Translations under genes and position numbers: made by a program
The notes under the pieces: model-generated
What the model saw: only the letters and a program-made list of their open reading frames with translations
Told to the model about the DNA's origin: nothing
Databases searched by the model: none
DNA from: Firmicutes bacterium CAG:170
GTDB lineage: Bacteria; Bacillota; Clostridia; Oscillospirales; Oscillospiraceae
Direction: 5' to 3'
NCBI GenBank assembly: GCA_000436735.1
Contig: FR887093.1
Location: 1 to 53,919 of the forward strand
DNA length: 53,919 bases
Shown here: positions 1 to 8,155 of the stretch, piece by piece
How positions within the stretch are numbered: the first letter of the stretch is position 1
Layout: every line of letters begins with the position of its first letter

Positions 1-250
1 CTCCGGTGCGGCGATTCAGGAAGCCGTAGACGCAGCCGTCGAGGAATACATCGCTTGGCAGTCCGGCAAGCTCGGCCGCGATATTAACCCGGATAAGCTG
101 CGCGACCTCCTGTTCCACACGGGCGTCAAGCGGATCGTGCTGCGCTCCCCGACCTACAAGGTGCTGGAGGGCGGCAAAAACAACGCCGCGCCGCAGATTG
201 CAAAGCTGGGAACGAAAACAATCGTGAACGGAGGCTACGAGGATGAATGA
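1..250 (+). CDS. baseplate assembly protein J, C-terminal part (gene cut by window start)
   Basis: The reading frame is already open at base 2 and ends with TGA at 248-250, so only the last 82 residues are present. They include the WQSGKLGRDINPD stretch and a final RIVLRSPTYKVL-type strand, which are typical of the end of P2 gpJ / Mu gp47-like baseplate wedge proteins. The matching N-terminal 348 residues end at the last base of the window (52876-53919). gpJ forms the rim of the contractile-tail baseplate. The stop overlaps the start of the tail protein I gene by 8 bases, the usual J-I gene order. A direct end-to-end join would be out of frame, so a short piece of J is missing from the window. 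Confidence 0.85.
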   Translation, partial: SGAAIQEAVDAAVEEYIAWQSGKLGRDINPDKLRDLLFHTGVKRIVLRSPTYKVLEGGKNNAAPQIAKLGTKTIVNGGYEDE

Positions 251-911
251 GCAGTACGGCCTCACGGTTGAGAACCTGCTGAACGTCCTCCCCGATGTGC
301 TGCGGCAGGATGAAAAAATGCTCGCGCTCGCAACCGGCGTCGCGGAGATCCTGACGGCGCGGCCGGCCGAGATTGAGCAGAATATGCTCTATCAGCACAT
401 CGACACTCTGCCAGAAGATCTTCTCGACCAGCTTGCGCACGACTTCGGCGTAAGCTGGTGGGACAACGACTGGGATATTGAGCAGAAGCGCGCCACGTTC
501 CGCGAGTCCTGGCACGTTCGCCGTCACCTCGGCACGAAGTACGCCGTCGAGCTGGCGTTGTCCACCTCGTTCGGCTCCGGTAAGGTGCAGGAATGGTTTG
601 AATATGGCGGCGAGCCGAATCACTATCGCATCTTTGACGTTGACATCAGACAGGTCAACGACAATATCCGCACGTTCCTGCAGATCCTCGAAGTTGTCAG
701 CCGTAAGAGCGCGGTGCTGGACAGTATTCGTGCAATTTCCGTCCGTGAGCTGATTCTGTACTTCGGCGCGGTTATGAGCGTCACGAAGAAATTCAAGCTC
801 ACCACGGGCGAGGTCAATACGGACATTGACATCATGGGCGACGAAGCCGGGAACGCCCTGTGCGACTGGGACGGCGGTCTGATTATGATAGATAAGGAGG
901 CAACGGTATGA
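243..911 (+). CDS. phage tail protein I (P2 gpI-like)
   Basis: This 222-aa protein belongs to the P2 tail protein I family, a baseplate component that sits next to gpJ and helps attach the tail fibres. The diagnostic block is IDTLPEDLLDQLA at residues 53-65, followed by the conserved WD-rich and KRATF-ESWxxRRHLGTKYAVE region (about 72-103), where the family normally has its best conservation. The C-terminal third is variable, as expected. The start is the first ATG after an AACGGAGG-type ribosome site. It overlaps the J stop by 8 bases and its own stop is overlapped by the next ATG, so translation is probably coupled. Family assignment is by recognition of the motif and the J-I-fibre order. 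Confidence 0.88.
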   Translation: MNEQYGLTVENLLNVLPDVLRQDEKMLALATGVAEILTARPAEIEQNMLYQHIDTLPEDLLDQLAHDFGVSWWDNDWDIEQKRATFRESWHVRRHLGTKYAVELALSTSFGSGKVQEWFEYGGEPNHYRIFDVDIRQVNDNIRTFLQILEVVSRKSAVLDSIRAISVRELILYFGAVMSVTKKFKLTTGEVNTDIDIMGDEAGNALCDWDGGLIMIDKEATV

Positions 912-1957
912 CACACTGGTTGACCCCGGATGGGTACAACGTCATGCTTCGCGGGCTCATGGGCGACGCGATCAAATTCACACGCATCAAATACGGCAAC
1001 GGTACGCCGGGTGACGGCGCGAACGATCTGAAGAACCCGTTGCTCTCTCTGAAAATTGCTTCTGCGACGCGCAGCGAGAAGTACGTCACACTGTCTGTGT
1101 CGTTCAAGAATGTCGAGCTGGAGATCACCGGCTTCTGGGCAACCGAAATTGGCATTTACGTCGAGGACCCCGACGATTCCACGAAGGAACTCTGCTATTG
1201 CATCTGGGAGGAAACAGAGGTCGAGAAAGCCGACTATATCAACCCCAACGTCGAGCGCCTGCTTGCATCGCAGTACGACTTTGTGGTGTTCGTCAGTGAG
1301 GCCGAAAACGTGTCTGCGGCGCTCGGCGAAACGTTGGTCTACGCAACCGTTTCGGAGCTGAACAATCACAAGAACGACCATAACAATCCGCACAAGGTCA
1401 CCAAGGAGCAGATCGGCCTCGGCAATGTGGAGAACAAAGCCCTGATCGATCAGACGCCGACCTTTGTCGCGGCAAACGAGCTGTCCGACATTGCCTCCGG
1501 TGAGAAGATGGGTTCTATCCTCGGAAAGATTGCAAAGGCGCTGTCGCTGCTGAAATCGCACCTTTCCAACTTCAACAATCCGCATAAGGTAAAAGCCGCC
1601 GATATTGGCGCCGCTGCGTCGAAGCACTCGCACAACGCAAATGACATCAACGATGGCACGGTCATTGTGCAGCGCGGTGGTACTGGCCGCAACGAGTGGA
1701 CGAAGAACTGCATCGTTTTCGCGGACGGTGAGAAATCGCTTGGGCAGGTCTCGGCACCATCGGAGGTTTCGCTTCTGGCGCAGGGGCCTGATTCCGCCCC
1801 TGTCTTTATGAAGTTGTCCAGTCTGGCGTTGTTTGTCACCGGCAACACGCCGCCGACGCAGAAGAATCTTTTCTGGATTGATCCGACGCCTGTTACCGGC
1901 GGCTTGAAGTATTGGAACGGCACCGACTGGGAGCACGTTCCTGTTGCTTATTCTTGA
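908..1957 (+). CDS. tail fibre / tail collar protein
   Basis: This 349-aa protein lies directly after tail protein I, the usual place of the gpH-like fibre. The N-terminus (about 1-130) looks like the conserved fibre-attachment domain that docks to the baseplate. Two NNPHKV repeats (near residues 158 and 222), each followed by a xxIGLGNVEN- or ADIGAAA-type segment, are characteristic of trimeric fibre shafts. The tail end carries a short PPTQKNLFWIDPT segment and a YWNGTDWE motif common in Firmicute fibre tips. It probably contacts the host surface or carries the adapter for the second fibre. Ribosome site AAGGAGG is 7 bases before ATG; the ATG overlaps the previous stop. Confidence 0.8.
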   Translation: MTHWLTPDGYNVMLRGLMGDAIKFTRIKYGNGTPGDGANDLKNPLLSLKIASATRSEKYVTLSVSFKNVELEITGFWATEIGIYVEDPDDSTKELCYCIWEETEVEKADYINPNVERLLASQYDFVVFVSEAENVSAALGETLVYATVSELNNHKNDHNNPHKVTKEQIGLGNVENKALIDQTPTFVAANELSDIASGEKMGSILGKIAKALSLLKSHLSNFNNPHKVKAADIGAAASKHSHNANDINDGTVIVQRGGTGRNEWTKNCIVFADGEKSLGQVSAPSEVSLLAQGPDSAPVFMKLSSLALFVTGNTPPTQKNLFWIDPTPVTGGLKYWNGTDWEHVPVAYS

Positions 1958-1975
1958 TCTTAGGAGGACTCTCGC

Positions 1976-2269
1976 ATGAAAATTCAGATTGAAGCCGAAC
2001 TGTCCAATTACATCGAATCCCTGCATTATGACCGTAATTCCATTCAGGAGCTGCTGCTCATGGCGGCAAAGCAGGGCTTGAAGGACACCGACGCATACAA
2101 CGCATGGATGAAGGACTACCTCGGCAAGAGCAAGGAATACGAGATCGCAAAAGCGACGCTGGAACGTGAGTTTATCATTCCTGCCGTCGGCAATGCAGCG
2201 GTTGACTGGGTGCTTGATTTCTCGACCGCCACGGTGACGGTGACGCCGCGGGAGCAGACCGATGACTAG
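1976..2269 (+). CDS. small partner protein of the radical SAM / CXXX-repeat cassette
   Basis: This 97-aa acidic, mostly helical protein is followed immediately, with an 8-base overlap, by the radical SAM gene, so the two are co-translated. Its shape (an N-terminal helix with a LHYDRNS segment, a KEYEIAKATLEREFIIP helix, and a short WxLDFSTATVTV strand at the end) resembles from memory the roughly 100-aa proteins annotated as CXXX repeat peptide modification system proteins. That recall could not be tested here. If right, it would be a recognition or scaffold partner for the maturase. It could instead be a fibre chaperone, since it follows a fibre gene. The start follows an AGGAGG site with 9-base spacing. 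Confidence 0.5.
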   Translation: MKIQIEAELSNYIESLHYDRNSIQELLLMAAKQGLKDTDAYNAWMKDYLGKSKEYEIAKATLEREFIIPAVGNAAVDWVLDFSTATVTVTPREQTDD

Positions 2270-3578
2270 GCCACAGGAAACCTTCACCGATATGCTGGCG
2301 CGGCTTTTCCCCATGCCGGGTATCCAGCTTGGCATCAACTCGCCGCACTCCAAGTGCATTACATTTCAGGTGACGGAAGACTGCAACCTGCGCTGCAGCT
2401 ACTGCTATCAGGGCTGCAAGACGCACCGGAAGATGTCGCTTGAAACCGCCAAGGCCGCCGTCGATATGCTGCTCGCCGCAGACGAGCGGACAAATCAGTA
2501 CATCACGTCCACGGAGGTTGCCGGGGTCGTTCTTGACTTTATCGGCGGTGAGCCGCTGCTGGAAGTCGAGCTGATCGACCAGATCCTCGACTACTTCGTG
2601 GCGCAGACCTTCCGCCTGCATCATCCATGGGCGACGCGCTGGAAAGCGTCGATGTCCACAAACGGAACGCTGTACTTCCGCCCGGAGGTACAGCGGTTTT
2701 TGGATAAGTGGGCAAAGCACCTGTCGCTCTCCATCAGCATTGACGGAGATAAGCAGCTCCACGATTCCTGCCGCGTCTTCCCGGACGGCTCTGGCAGCTA
2801 TGATCTTGCTATCGCGGCCGCGAAGGATTACATGACCAAGGGAAACGCCCTTGGCTCGAAGATGACGATTGCTCCCGGCAACGTCGATTATCTGTACCAC
2901 GCAGTAATCGGTCTGCTGGACGCGGGGTATCGGGCGATCAATCTGAACTGCGTTTACGAAAAGGGCTGGACGCTCGACAATGCGGCTACACTCTACACAC
3001 AGCTCAAACGGCTCGCCGATTTCGTCCTGCTCTCGGACGAGCAGCCGTATCTGTCGATCTTCAGCGAAAGCATCGGCCATCCGCTTCCGGAGGACGATAA
3101 TCAGAACTGGTGCGGCGGTACGGGGCTTATGCTGGCGGTTGACTGCGATGGCCTGTTCTTCCCGTGCCTGCGCTACATGGGAACCTCCCTCGGCCATGAG
3201 CAGCGGCCCTATACCATCGGCGATCTGGAACACGGCATCAACGTTCTTCCGGAACATCGGGCGCGGGTGGCAGAAATGGCCGCAGTCACGCGGCGCAGCC
3301 AGTCCACCGACGAATGCTTTGCGTGCCCGATCGCGTCCGGCTGCTCTTGGTGCAGCGCGTACAACTACCAATGCACAGGGACTCCGGATAAGCGCGTGAC
3401 GTACATCTGCCCGATGCACAAGGCCCGCGTCCTGGCGAACGCCTACTACTGGAACAATCTGTACCGAAAACGCGGCGACACCGCACGTTACCGGTTGGAT
3501 ATTCCGGACGCATGGGCGCTTGAAATCATCCCCTATGCAGAGCTGTCAATACTCAAATCAATCTCCAAGGAGGGCTGA
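2262..3578 (+). CDS. radical SAM peptide maturase with SPASM-like domain (CXXX-repeat target type)
   Basis: This 438-aa protein carries the radical SAM iron-sulfur motif CNLRCSYC (Cys41, Cys45, Cys48), preceded by a FQVTEDC strand and followed by the SAM-contacting GGEP motif at about 95-98. The C-terminal part has the cysteines of a SPASM-type auxiliary cluster domain: Cys284, 295, 302, then 352, 355, 361, 364, 371 and 383. Such enzymes modify peptides by radical chemistry, often linking cysteine sulfur to carbon. The next gene, 2 bases downstream, encodes a protein with 34 clustered cysteines mostly spaced CXXX, which is the expected substrate of the CXXX-repeat maturase subfamily. Finding the pair inside a phage tail-fibre operon is unusual. 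Substrate and product are inferred from adjacency. Confidence 0.85.
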   Translation: MTRPQETFTDMLARLFPMPGIQLGINSPHSKCITFQVTEDCNLRCSYCYQGCKTHRKMSLETAKAAVDMLLAADERTNQYITSTEVAGVVLDFIGGEPLLEVELIDQILDYFVAQTFRLHHPWATRWKASMSTNGTLYFRPEVQRFLDKWAKHLSLSISIDGDKQLHDSCRVFPDGSGSYDLAIAAAKDYMTKGNALGSKMTIAPGNVDYLYHAVIGLLDAGYRAINLNCVYEKGWTLDNAATLYTQLKRLADFVLLSDEQPYLSIFSESIGHPLPEDDNQNWCGGTGLMLAVDCDGLFFPCLRYMGTSLGHEQRPYTIGDLEHGINVLPEHRARVAEMAAVTRRSQSTDECFACPIASGCSWCSAYNYQCTGTPDKRVTYICPMHKARVLANAYYWNNLYRKRGDTARYRLDIPDAWALEIIPYAELSILKSISKEG

Positions 3579-3580
3579 GT

Positions 3581-4303
3581 ATGGCATATATCGAGGCCGA
3601 ACGCTTCGCCGAATTGAAAGCGCGTGTCAAGGCCGAGTGCCTGCGGCGCTGCCATACCGGATCTGTTGCGGAATACGGCGGCGAAAAATACGAATACACG
3701 AACAGCCCCACCGAAGATCACACGGTCGATGTGGAGCACTACGAAAAGCTGGCACTTCCTCTGTCGAAGATCCACAGCGAGAAAGTGCCGAGCCTCGACG
3801 GCCGCAGAATCGTGTTTGACGAGGACATCACCGAGTTTGAAGCAGCGTTGACCCTCTTTGAAACACGCCCCATGACGGACAAGACGCGGGGTGACTGCGA
3901 AACTTCCTGCACGGGTGCTTGCTACACCGGCTGCTCTGGCGACTGCACAGGCGGCTGCGAAACAACGTGCTCCGGAGAGTGTCAAGGTTCCTGCACCGGC
4001 TGCGGAAGTGGCTGTGCGAACACCTGCGAAGGCTCCTGCTCCGGCGGCTGCTATGGCTGCGGCGGCAACTGCACGGGAGGCTGCTCTGGCTCCTGTGATG
4101 GTAGCTGCTCTGGTTGCTCTGGTTCCTGTTCTGGCGGCTGTTCCAGCAGTTGTTCTGGCGGCTGCAAATCGTCCTGCACAGTGACCTGCGGCAACACTGG
4201 CTGCGTCGGCTCGTGCCTTGGCCTTTGTTCTGCCGGCTGCACGACTTCGTGCCAGACGTCCTGCGGCTATTGCGGCACAAACTGCACAGCCGTATCGAAG
4301 TAA
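3581..4303 (+). CDS. cysteine-rich CXXX-repeat protein, probable radical SAM substrate
   Basis: This 240-aa protein has two parts. Residues 1-105 form a soluble leader-like region with only two cysteines (20 and 24). Residues 106-235 contain 34 cysteines: of the 33 intervals, 28 are CXXX, four are CXX and one is CXXXX, and the spacer residues are almost all Gly, Ser, Thr, Asn, Asp or Glu. No signal peptide or membrane segment is seen. The gene starts 2 bases after the radical SAM gene with a strong AAGGAGG site. The regular spacing would place cysteines in a ladder suited to thioether or disulfide bridges or metal binding. As it lies between two fibre genes, a role as a virion-surface or fibre-bound element is plausible, but a secreted peptide cannot be excluded. 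Confidence 0.85.
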   Translation: MAYIEAERFAELKARVKAECLRRCHTGSVAEYGGEKYEYTNSPTEDHTVDVEHYEKLALPLSKIHSEKVPSLDGRRIVFDEDITEFEAALTLFETRPMTDKTRGDCETSCTGACYTGCSGDCTGGCETTCSGECQGSCTGCGSGCANTCEGSCSGGCYGCGGNCTGGCSGSCDGSCSGCSGSCSGGCSSSCSGGCKSSCTVTCGNTGCVGSCLGLCSAGCTTSCQTSCGYCGTNCTAVSK

Positions 4304-4315
4304 GGAGGTAGCCCT

Positions 4316-4864
4316 TTGGAAATTGCAAGTAAATACGAAATTGCTGCGGCGAACCTTGCAATCGCTTTACAGACGGACACGGTTTCCGTCGAGCAGCGAA
4401 GTGAGCTGCGAGCGGCAATCGGCAGCAGCATCGACAAACTCGTCGACGCGCTCAACATGATTATCGTCTGCTACAACAAGCGAATGTACGCTGGCGAGAT
4501 CGCGCCCGAAAAAGCCGCAAAGTGCGTCAAGGCAGAATACGCCGCCATCGGCCTTTCCAACGTGGTCGCATACGATTATTTCTCCGCGGCGGTCGGCGCG
4601 TTCTTCACGCGCAAAACCCTGATGGCGCTGTCGACCGATGAAAAGCTCGCGTGGGTGAAAACAATCTTCGAGCAGAACGAACGCTGCGGCTGTCAGCGCG
4701 TCAAAGACGCTCTGTTCATCTACTGCTTGCGGCTGCTGTCTCACATGGGCATCGTCACGGCGGATCTCTCTTTCACGAACCTTGTCATGCGTGAGATCAA
4801 CGCCATCACGGAAGACCGAAAGAACGCCGCGATCATGCCGCAGGCGCTCGTCACAGAATTGTAA
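4316..4864 (+). CDS. hypothetical helical protein downstream of the CXXX-repeat gene
   Basis: This 182-aa protein starts with TTG, placed 7 bases after an AAGGAGG site that itself begins at the stop of the CXXX-repeat gene. The sequence is almost entirely alpha-helical by composition, with four or five amphipathic helices, scattered cysteines (including a CGC pair) and no membrane segment. I do not recognise a family. Its position inside the cassette of small partner, radical SAM enzyme and Cys-rich protein suggests it handles, assembles or anchors the modified product. A tail-fibre assembly chaperone for the fibre gene 11 bases downstream is an equally good reading. Confidence 0.65.
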   Translation: MEIASKYEIAAANLAIALQTDTVSVEQRSELRAAIGSSIDKLVDALNMIIVCYNKRMYAGEIAPEKAAKCVKAEYAAIGLSNVVAYDYFSAAVGAFFTRKTLMALSTDEKLAWVKTIFEQNERCGCQRVKDALFIYCLRLLSHMGIVTADLSFTNLVMREINAITEDRKNAAIMPQALVTEL

Positions 4865-4875
4865 GGGGTGATCGT

Positions 4876-5919
4876 ATGGCAGTAGAAAACGTAAATTCCA
4901 AGCCGATTGCCGCCTCTGCGGCAATTGCCGACTTTATCCTCGCATCGATCGGCGGCAAGGTACGCCGTGTTCCGATCAGCACCCTTGCTGAAACGCTCAC
5001 CGACGCCGAAGTTGAGCTTATCAGCGCCGCTGCGTCCGCGCTGGTGTCGGCTGCGGGCAGAGCCTGCTATATCGGCGAAAATGAAAACTGGTACGTGTGG
5101 GATGGCGCACAGGGCGCATTTGTCGATTCAGGCTATCCATCGCGCGGCACGCAGGGCAATCCTGGCGTAATCTTTACGCCACACGTGACCGACGCCGGTA
5201 TTCTGAGCTGGACGAACGACGGCGGTCTTCCGAATCCGGAGCCCGTGAGCCTGCTCGGACCCGCGGGCGGTGTAACTTCGTTCAATAACCGCTCCGGTGC
5301 AGTTATTCCGAAAAACGGCGACTATACCGCAGCGATGGTCGGAGCGGAAAAGAAAGACGCCGTCAAGAATCACAACGAGTCCGAGGCCGCACACAAAGCC
5401 CTGTTCGACGCGAAACTGAATACGGACGGCGACGGCGGCACTCTGAAACCCACCTTCACGCAGTCCGCGACGCGAACGCAGCTCGAATCCGGTCTGGAAA
5501 TGAAAGTCCTTCTCGGTCGCATTATGAAGTGGCTTGCGGATCTCGGAACAGCCGCGTTCAAAGATTCCAACAACTTTGAATCGAAAGGCGCTGGTTCGTC
5601 CGCAGTTACCGCGCACAACACCGCTGCGCAGGCCCACGCTGACCTGTTTGCAAAAAAAGCCGGCAAGGGCATCGCGTTCACGCTCACACTTTCTGTCGCA
5701 GGATGGTCGAACCTTGCACAGACGCTGGAAGACGCGCGCTTCCTTGACGCCGAGTATGCCTATATCGTGACGCCGACGGCCGACAGCCTCACGGCGTGGG
5801 GCGACGCAGGAATCCGCGTCGGTGACGTTACGGAGAACGGCAAAATGCCGTTTACCTGCACAGATACGCCGGCAAGCGCAATCACAGTAAATATTTACAG
5901 AGCGGAGGTCGCACAATGA
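4876..5919 (+). CDS. tail fibre-like protein
   Basis: This 347-aa protein lies between the CXXX cassette and the DGR target gene. Residues about 1-90 include a YVWDGAQGAFVDSG segment common to phage fibre and structural proteins, followed by short collagen-like glycine turns (GTQGNPG, GPAGG) and a VTSFNNRSGAV-PKNGDYTAAMVGA motif typical of trimeric fibre shafts in Firmicute phages. The last 90 residues form a beta-rich domain with a WGDAGIRVGDVTENGKMPFTC segment that recurs at fibre tips. It likely forms a baseplate-attached fibre or the stalk for the DGR-diversified protein, whose ATG overlaps this stop (ATGA). Confidence 0.75.
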   Translation: MAVENVNSKPIAASAAIADFILASIGGKVRRVPISTLAETLTDAEVELISAAASALVSAAGRACYIGENENWYVWDGAQGAFVDSGYPSRGTQGNPGVIFTPHVTDAGILSWTNDGGLPNPEPVSLLGPAGGVTSFNNRSGAVIPKNGDYTAAMVGAEKKDAVKNHNESEAAHKALFDAKLNTDGDGGTLKPTFTQSATRTQLESGLEMKVLLGRIMKWLADLGTAAFKDSNNFESKGAGSSAVTAHNTAAQAHADLFAKKAGKGIAFTLTLSVAGWSNLAQTLEDARFLDAEYAYIVTPTADSLTAWGDAGIRVGDVTENGKMPFTCTDTPASAITVNIYRAEVAQ

Positions 5920-7787
5920 GCAAAGTATTTCAGATGCTCGGCGGAAGCGGCGGCAGTATCAAGCTCGCGTCCATTGAGATCACAACGCCGCCCACAAAGA
6001 CCGCCTACAAGGCTGGTGAGCAGTTTTCGACGGCTGGCATGATTGTCAAGGCGACGTATTCCAACGGCGCCACGCTGATTGCAACAGGCGTTTCGGTCGA
6101 GCCGAGCGGCGGTCTGGAAGCAGGCCGCACCAGCGTCACGATCCGCTACACCGAGGGCGGCGTTTCCTGCACCGCGACGCAGGCCGTCACCGTCACCAAG
6201 ACGAACGTGACCGTGCCGAGCCAGAGCGGCAGCCTGACGTATTCGGGCAGCTCTCAAAGCCCGGCGTGGTACAACTACGATGCGGCAAAGATGACGCTCG
6301 GCGGCACGACCAGCGGCACGAACGCCGGCACATACAGCGCAAAATTTACGCTGAAAGATACGGCGCTCTACCAGTGGGCAGACGGCACGACGGTGCCGAA
6401 AACTGTCTCGTGGAAGATCGGCAAAGCGGATGGCTCACTGACGCTCAGCAAGACTTCGATCAAGCTGGAAGACGGAAAGCTGACAGATTCTTTCACGGTC
6501 ACACGGCTTGGCACAGGAACAATCACAGCCGTGTCCAACCGCCCCGATATTGCCAGTGTTTCCATTTCGGGAAATATTGTGACCGTCCACAGCGTCGATG
6601 AAAACTCCGGCACGGTTACGATCACGGTTTCCGTTGCCAGCGACACGAACTACAACGCGCCGGCAAGCAAGACCTGCACCGTGTCGTGCGTGTTCGTGAC
6701 AATCTTCGGCGTCTGCTGGACGTACAGCAACTCCTCTCCGGCTCTTTCCCGCCTGACGCCGAGCAACGACCCGAACGGCTATGTCAATGCCGCCGTGTCC
6801 TCGGAGCCGAGCGCGGCCATCGGCACAGGCGCTGGCAGCTCGCCGTTTGATGATTTCATGCCGTGGCAGGGCATGGAAGAATACAACATCATCAACGGCG
6901 CGGTGTCGTACAAGAAAGGCCAGTCCGGATTCTCCCGCACGTCCTACGATACGATGGTCTTTATCCCTGAGTTTTACTACAAGATCGTCTATAACAGCAG
7001 CCAGAGCAAGATCTATTACTACGTTGCAAACGCGCCGTTCACCGGCTTTGCCAAGCACCCCGGTTCCGGTCGCTATGTTGGACGATACAATACGATCTCC
7101 GGCTATGCTTCCAAATCTGGCGCAAATCCACTGACAAACATCACACGCGCCACAGCCCGCACAAACTCCCGGAAAAAGGGCAGCAAGTGGCAGCAGTACG
7201 ATTATGCGTCGTGGTGCGCGGTCTGGCTGCTCTATCTCGTCGAGTATGCAAACTGGGACAGCCAGAGCAAGATCGGCAACGGTATTGTCGGCAATTCCTC
7301 GCTGCAGAAGACGGGTACGACGGACAGCATGACCTACCACACCGGCACGGTCGCTTCCGCCAGGACAGGCTATGGCGGCGTACAGTATCGCGGCATTGAA
7401 AACCCGTGGGGCAATGTCTATGACTGGATTGACGGCATCAACTTCAACAACCGTGCGGCTTATATCTGCACCGATCCGTCGAAGTACGCAGACGATACGT
7501 CCACCAACTACACGGCGGCTGGGCTCAGCCTGCCGAGCAGCGGCAATATCAAAACGCTCGGAAACTGCACGGCCCTCCCATGGGCATTTATTCCGACGGG
7601 AACCGGTGGCAGCGGCACGACCTACGTGCCAGACTACGTGAGCTCGAATTCTGGCTGGTGTGTTCTCTGCGTCGGCGGCTACTGCAGGAATGATGCTGCG
7701 TACTGCGGCCTGTTCTTTTTCAATGGCTTCTACTATTCGTCCTACGCGTACTCGAACATCGGCGCGCGCCTCCTTTACGTCCCCTAA
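5916..7787 (+). CDS. DGR target protein: Ig-like repeats plus C-type-lectin-like diversified domain
   Basis: This 623-aa protein is the variable protein of the retroelement. Residues about 17-95 form a bacterial Ig-like domain (YKAGEQFSTAGMIVKATYSNG-type strand), 97-170 a second beta domain and 173-262 a third Ig-like domain. Residues 263-623 form a formylglycine-enzyme / C-type-lectin-like domain with the hallmark WGNVYDWIDG segment and a cysteine/glycine-rich end. The last 50 residues are encoded by the variable repeat (7636-7775). Relative to the template, residues 576, 590, 596, 605, 607, 610 and 612 are changed, giving mostly Tyr and Phe, and codon 619 is changed silently. It is probably the receptor-binding tip, because it follows two fibre genes. 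The ATG overlaps the previous stop. Confidence 0.9.
   Translation: MSKVFQMLGGSGGSIKLASIEITTPPTKTAYKAGEQFSTAGMIVKATYSNGATLIATGVSVEPSGGLEAGRTSVTIRYTEGGVSCTATQAVTVTKTNVTVPSQSGSLTYSGSSQSPAWYNYDAAKMTLGGTTSGTNAGTYSAKFTLKDTALYQWADGTTVPKTVSWKIGKADGSLTLSKTSIKLEDGKLTDSFTVTRLGTGTITAVSNRPDIASVSISGNIVTVHSVDENSGTVTITVSVASDTNYNAPASKTCTVSCVFVTIFGVCWTYSNSSPALSRLTPSNDPNGYVNAAVSSEPSAAIGTGAGSSPFDDFMPWQGMEEYNIINGAVSYKKGQSGFSRTSYDTMVFIPEFYYKIVYNSSQSKIYYYVANAPFTGFAKHPGSGRYVGRYNTISGYASKSGANPLTNITRATARTNSRKKGSKWQQYDYASWCAVWLLYLVEYANWDSQSKIGNGIVGNSSLQKTGTTDSMTYHTGTVASARTGYGGVQYRGIENPWGNVYDWIDGINFNNRAAYICTDPSKYADDTSTNYTAAGLSLPSSGNIKTLGNCTALPWAFIPTGTGGSGTTYVPDYVSSNSGWCVLCVGGYCRNDAAYCGLFFFNGFYYSSYAYSNIGARLLYVP
7636..7775 (+). 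repeat. DGR variable repeat (VR)
   Basis: These 140 bp at the 3' end of the target gene match the template repeat at 8016-8155 without gaps. There are nine mismatches (VR positions 7642, 7684, 7701, 7728, 7729, 7734, 7743, 7749, 7772), and every one is an A in the template copy: six A to T, two A to G, one A to C. None of the 112 non-adenine positions differs. The GC-rich end (GGCGCGCGCC at 7761-7770) would serve as the initiation-of-mutagenic-homology region. Confidence 0.95.
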
Positions 7788-7795
7788 TGGGGGAC

Positions 7796-7813
7796 CGGGG
7801 GCCGCAGCCCCCG
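7796..7813 (+). other. stem-loop just after the variable repeat (DGR cruciform-type element)
   Basis: A perfect 7-bp GC stem (CGGGGGC with GCCCCCG) with a 4-base CGCA loop lies 9 bases after the target-gene stop and 20 bases after the VR end. Known DGRs such as that of Bordetella phage BPP-1 carry a hairpin in this position that helps mark the VR as retrohoming target. No template-side copy of this hairpin is seen after the TR, which fits that role. It could also act as a weak transcription terminator, although a U-run is missing. Confidence 0.7.
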
Positions 7814-7907
7814 TGGGCTTCCGTTTTCAGAGCGGCACGTTTTACGCTCTGGCGCGGCAGCGCCATTCCCTATATATCCGCGCGAAGCGCGGCGCGTATA
7901 TTTTTTC

Positions 7908-7930
7908 AAAATAACGCATTTCGTTATTTT
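7908..7930. promoter_or_regulatory. palindrome with core ATAACG-N5-CGTTAT upstream of the template repeat
   Basis: Two 9-bp arms (AAAATAACG and CGTTATTTT) flank a 5-bp centre. The 17-bp core ATAACG-N5-CGTTAT matches, at 15 of 17 positions, the core of the palindrome at 16151-16171 that overlaps the promoter of an XRE repressor. Here it lies about 35 bp upstream of a TATAAT box (7965-7970). An operator or activator site is therefore possible. An AT-rich terminator hairpin is the alternative. Confidence 0.5.
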
Positions 7931-7940
7931 CTCCCGTTTT

Positions 7941-7970
7941 CAGACCTTCTCAGCGCATAGACAGTATAAT
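7941..7970 (+). promoter_or_regulatory. possible promoter of the DGR template RNA
   Basis: A consensus TATAAT at 7965-7970 is preceded at 18 bp by CAGACC, which matches the -35 consensus at only three positions. Transcription would begin near 7977, about 40 bases upstream of the template repeat. This is a sensible place for a dedicated template RNA, although the region must also be covered by late read-through. Confidence 0.4.
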
Positions 7971-8015
7971 TCTCGACGGGATTGCCTGCGCAGCTTGTGC
8001 GGTGCTTTGGGCTTC

Positions 8016-8155
8016 ACGTGAACTCGAATTCTGGCTGGTGTGTTCTCTGCGTCGGCGGCTACTACAGGAATGATGCTGCGAACTGCGGCCTGTTCTTTTT
8101 CAATGGCAACTACAATTCGTCCAACGCGAACTCGAACATCGGCGCGCGCCTACTT
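8016..8155 (+). repeat. DGR template repeat (TR)
   Basis: This is the invariant donor copy of the variable repeat, 380 bp downstream of it and 130 bp upstream of the reverse transcriptase start. It contains 28 adenines, nine of which are altered in the VR. The substitution sites are concentrated in AAC/AAT codons (template Asn), the usual design that lets adenine mutagenesis reach many amino acids without stop codons. The transcript of this region serves as template for error-prone cDNA synthesis. Confidence 0.95.

Noticed and set aside
2175..3419. Long minus-strand frames across late genes (several over 200 codons)
   Set aside because: They are shadows of GC-rich coding sequence with no ribosome sites, opposite to well-identified genes.
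3896..4303. Short repetitive DNA that could be taken for a CRISPR-like array
   Set aside because: The periodicity is 12 bp from CXXX codons, with no conserved repeat-spacer structure.
3828..4418. Long antisense frame rich in Ser, Arg and Cys opposite the CXXX-repeat gene
   Set aside because: It is the complement of the TGC/GGC-rich repeat and lacks a ribosome site.
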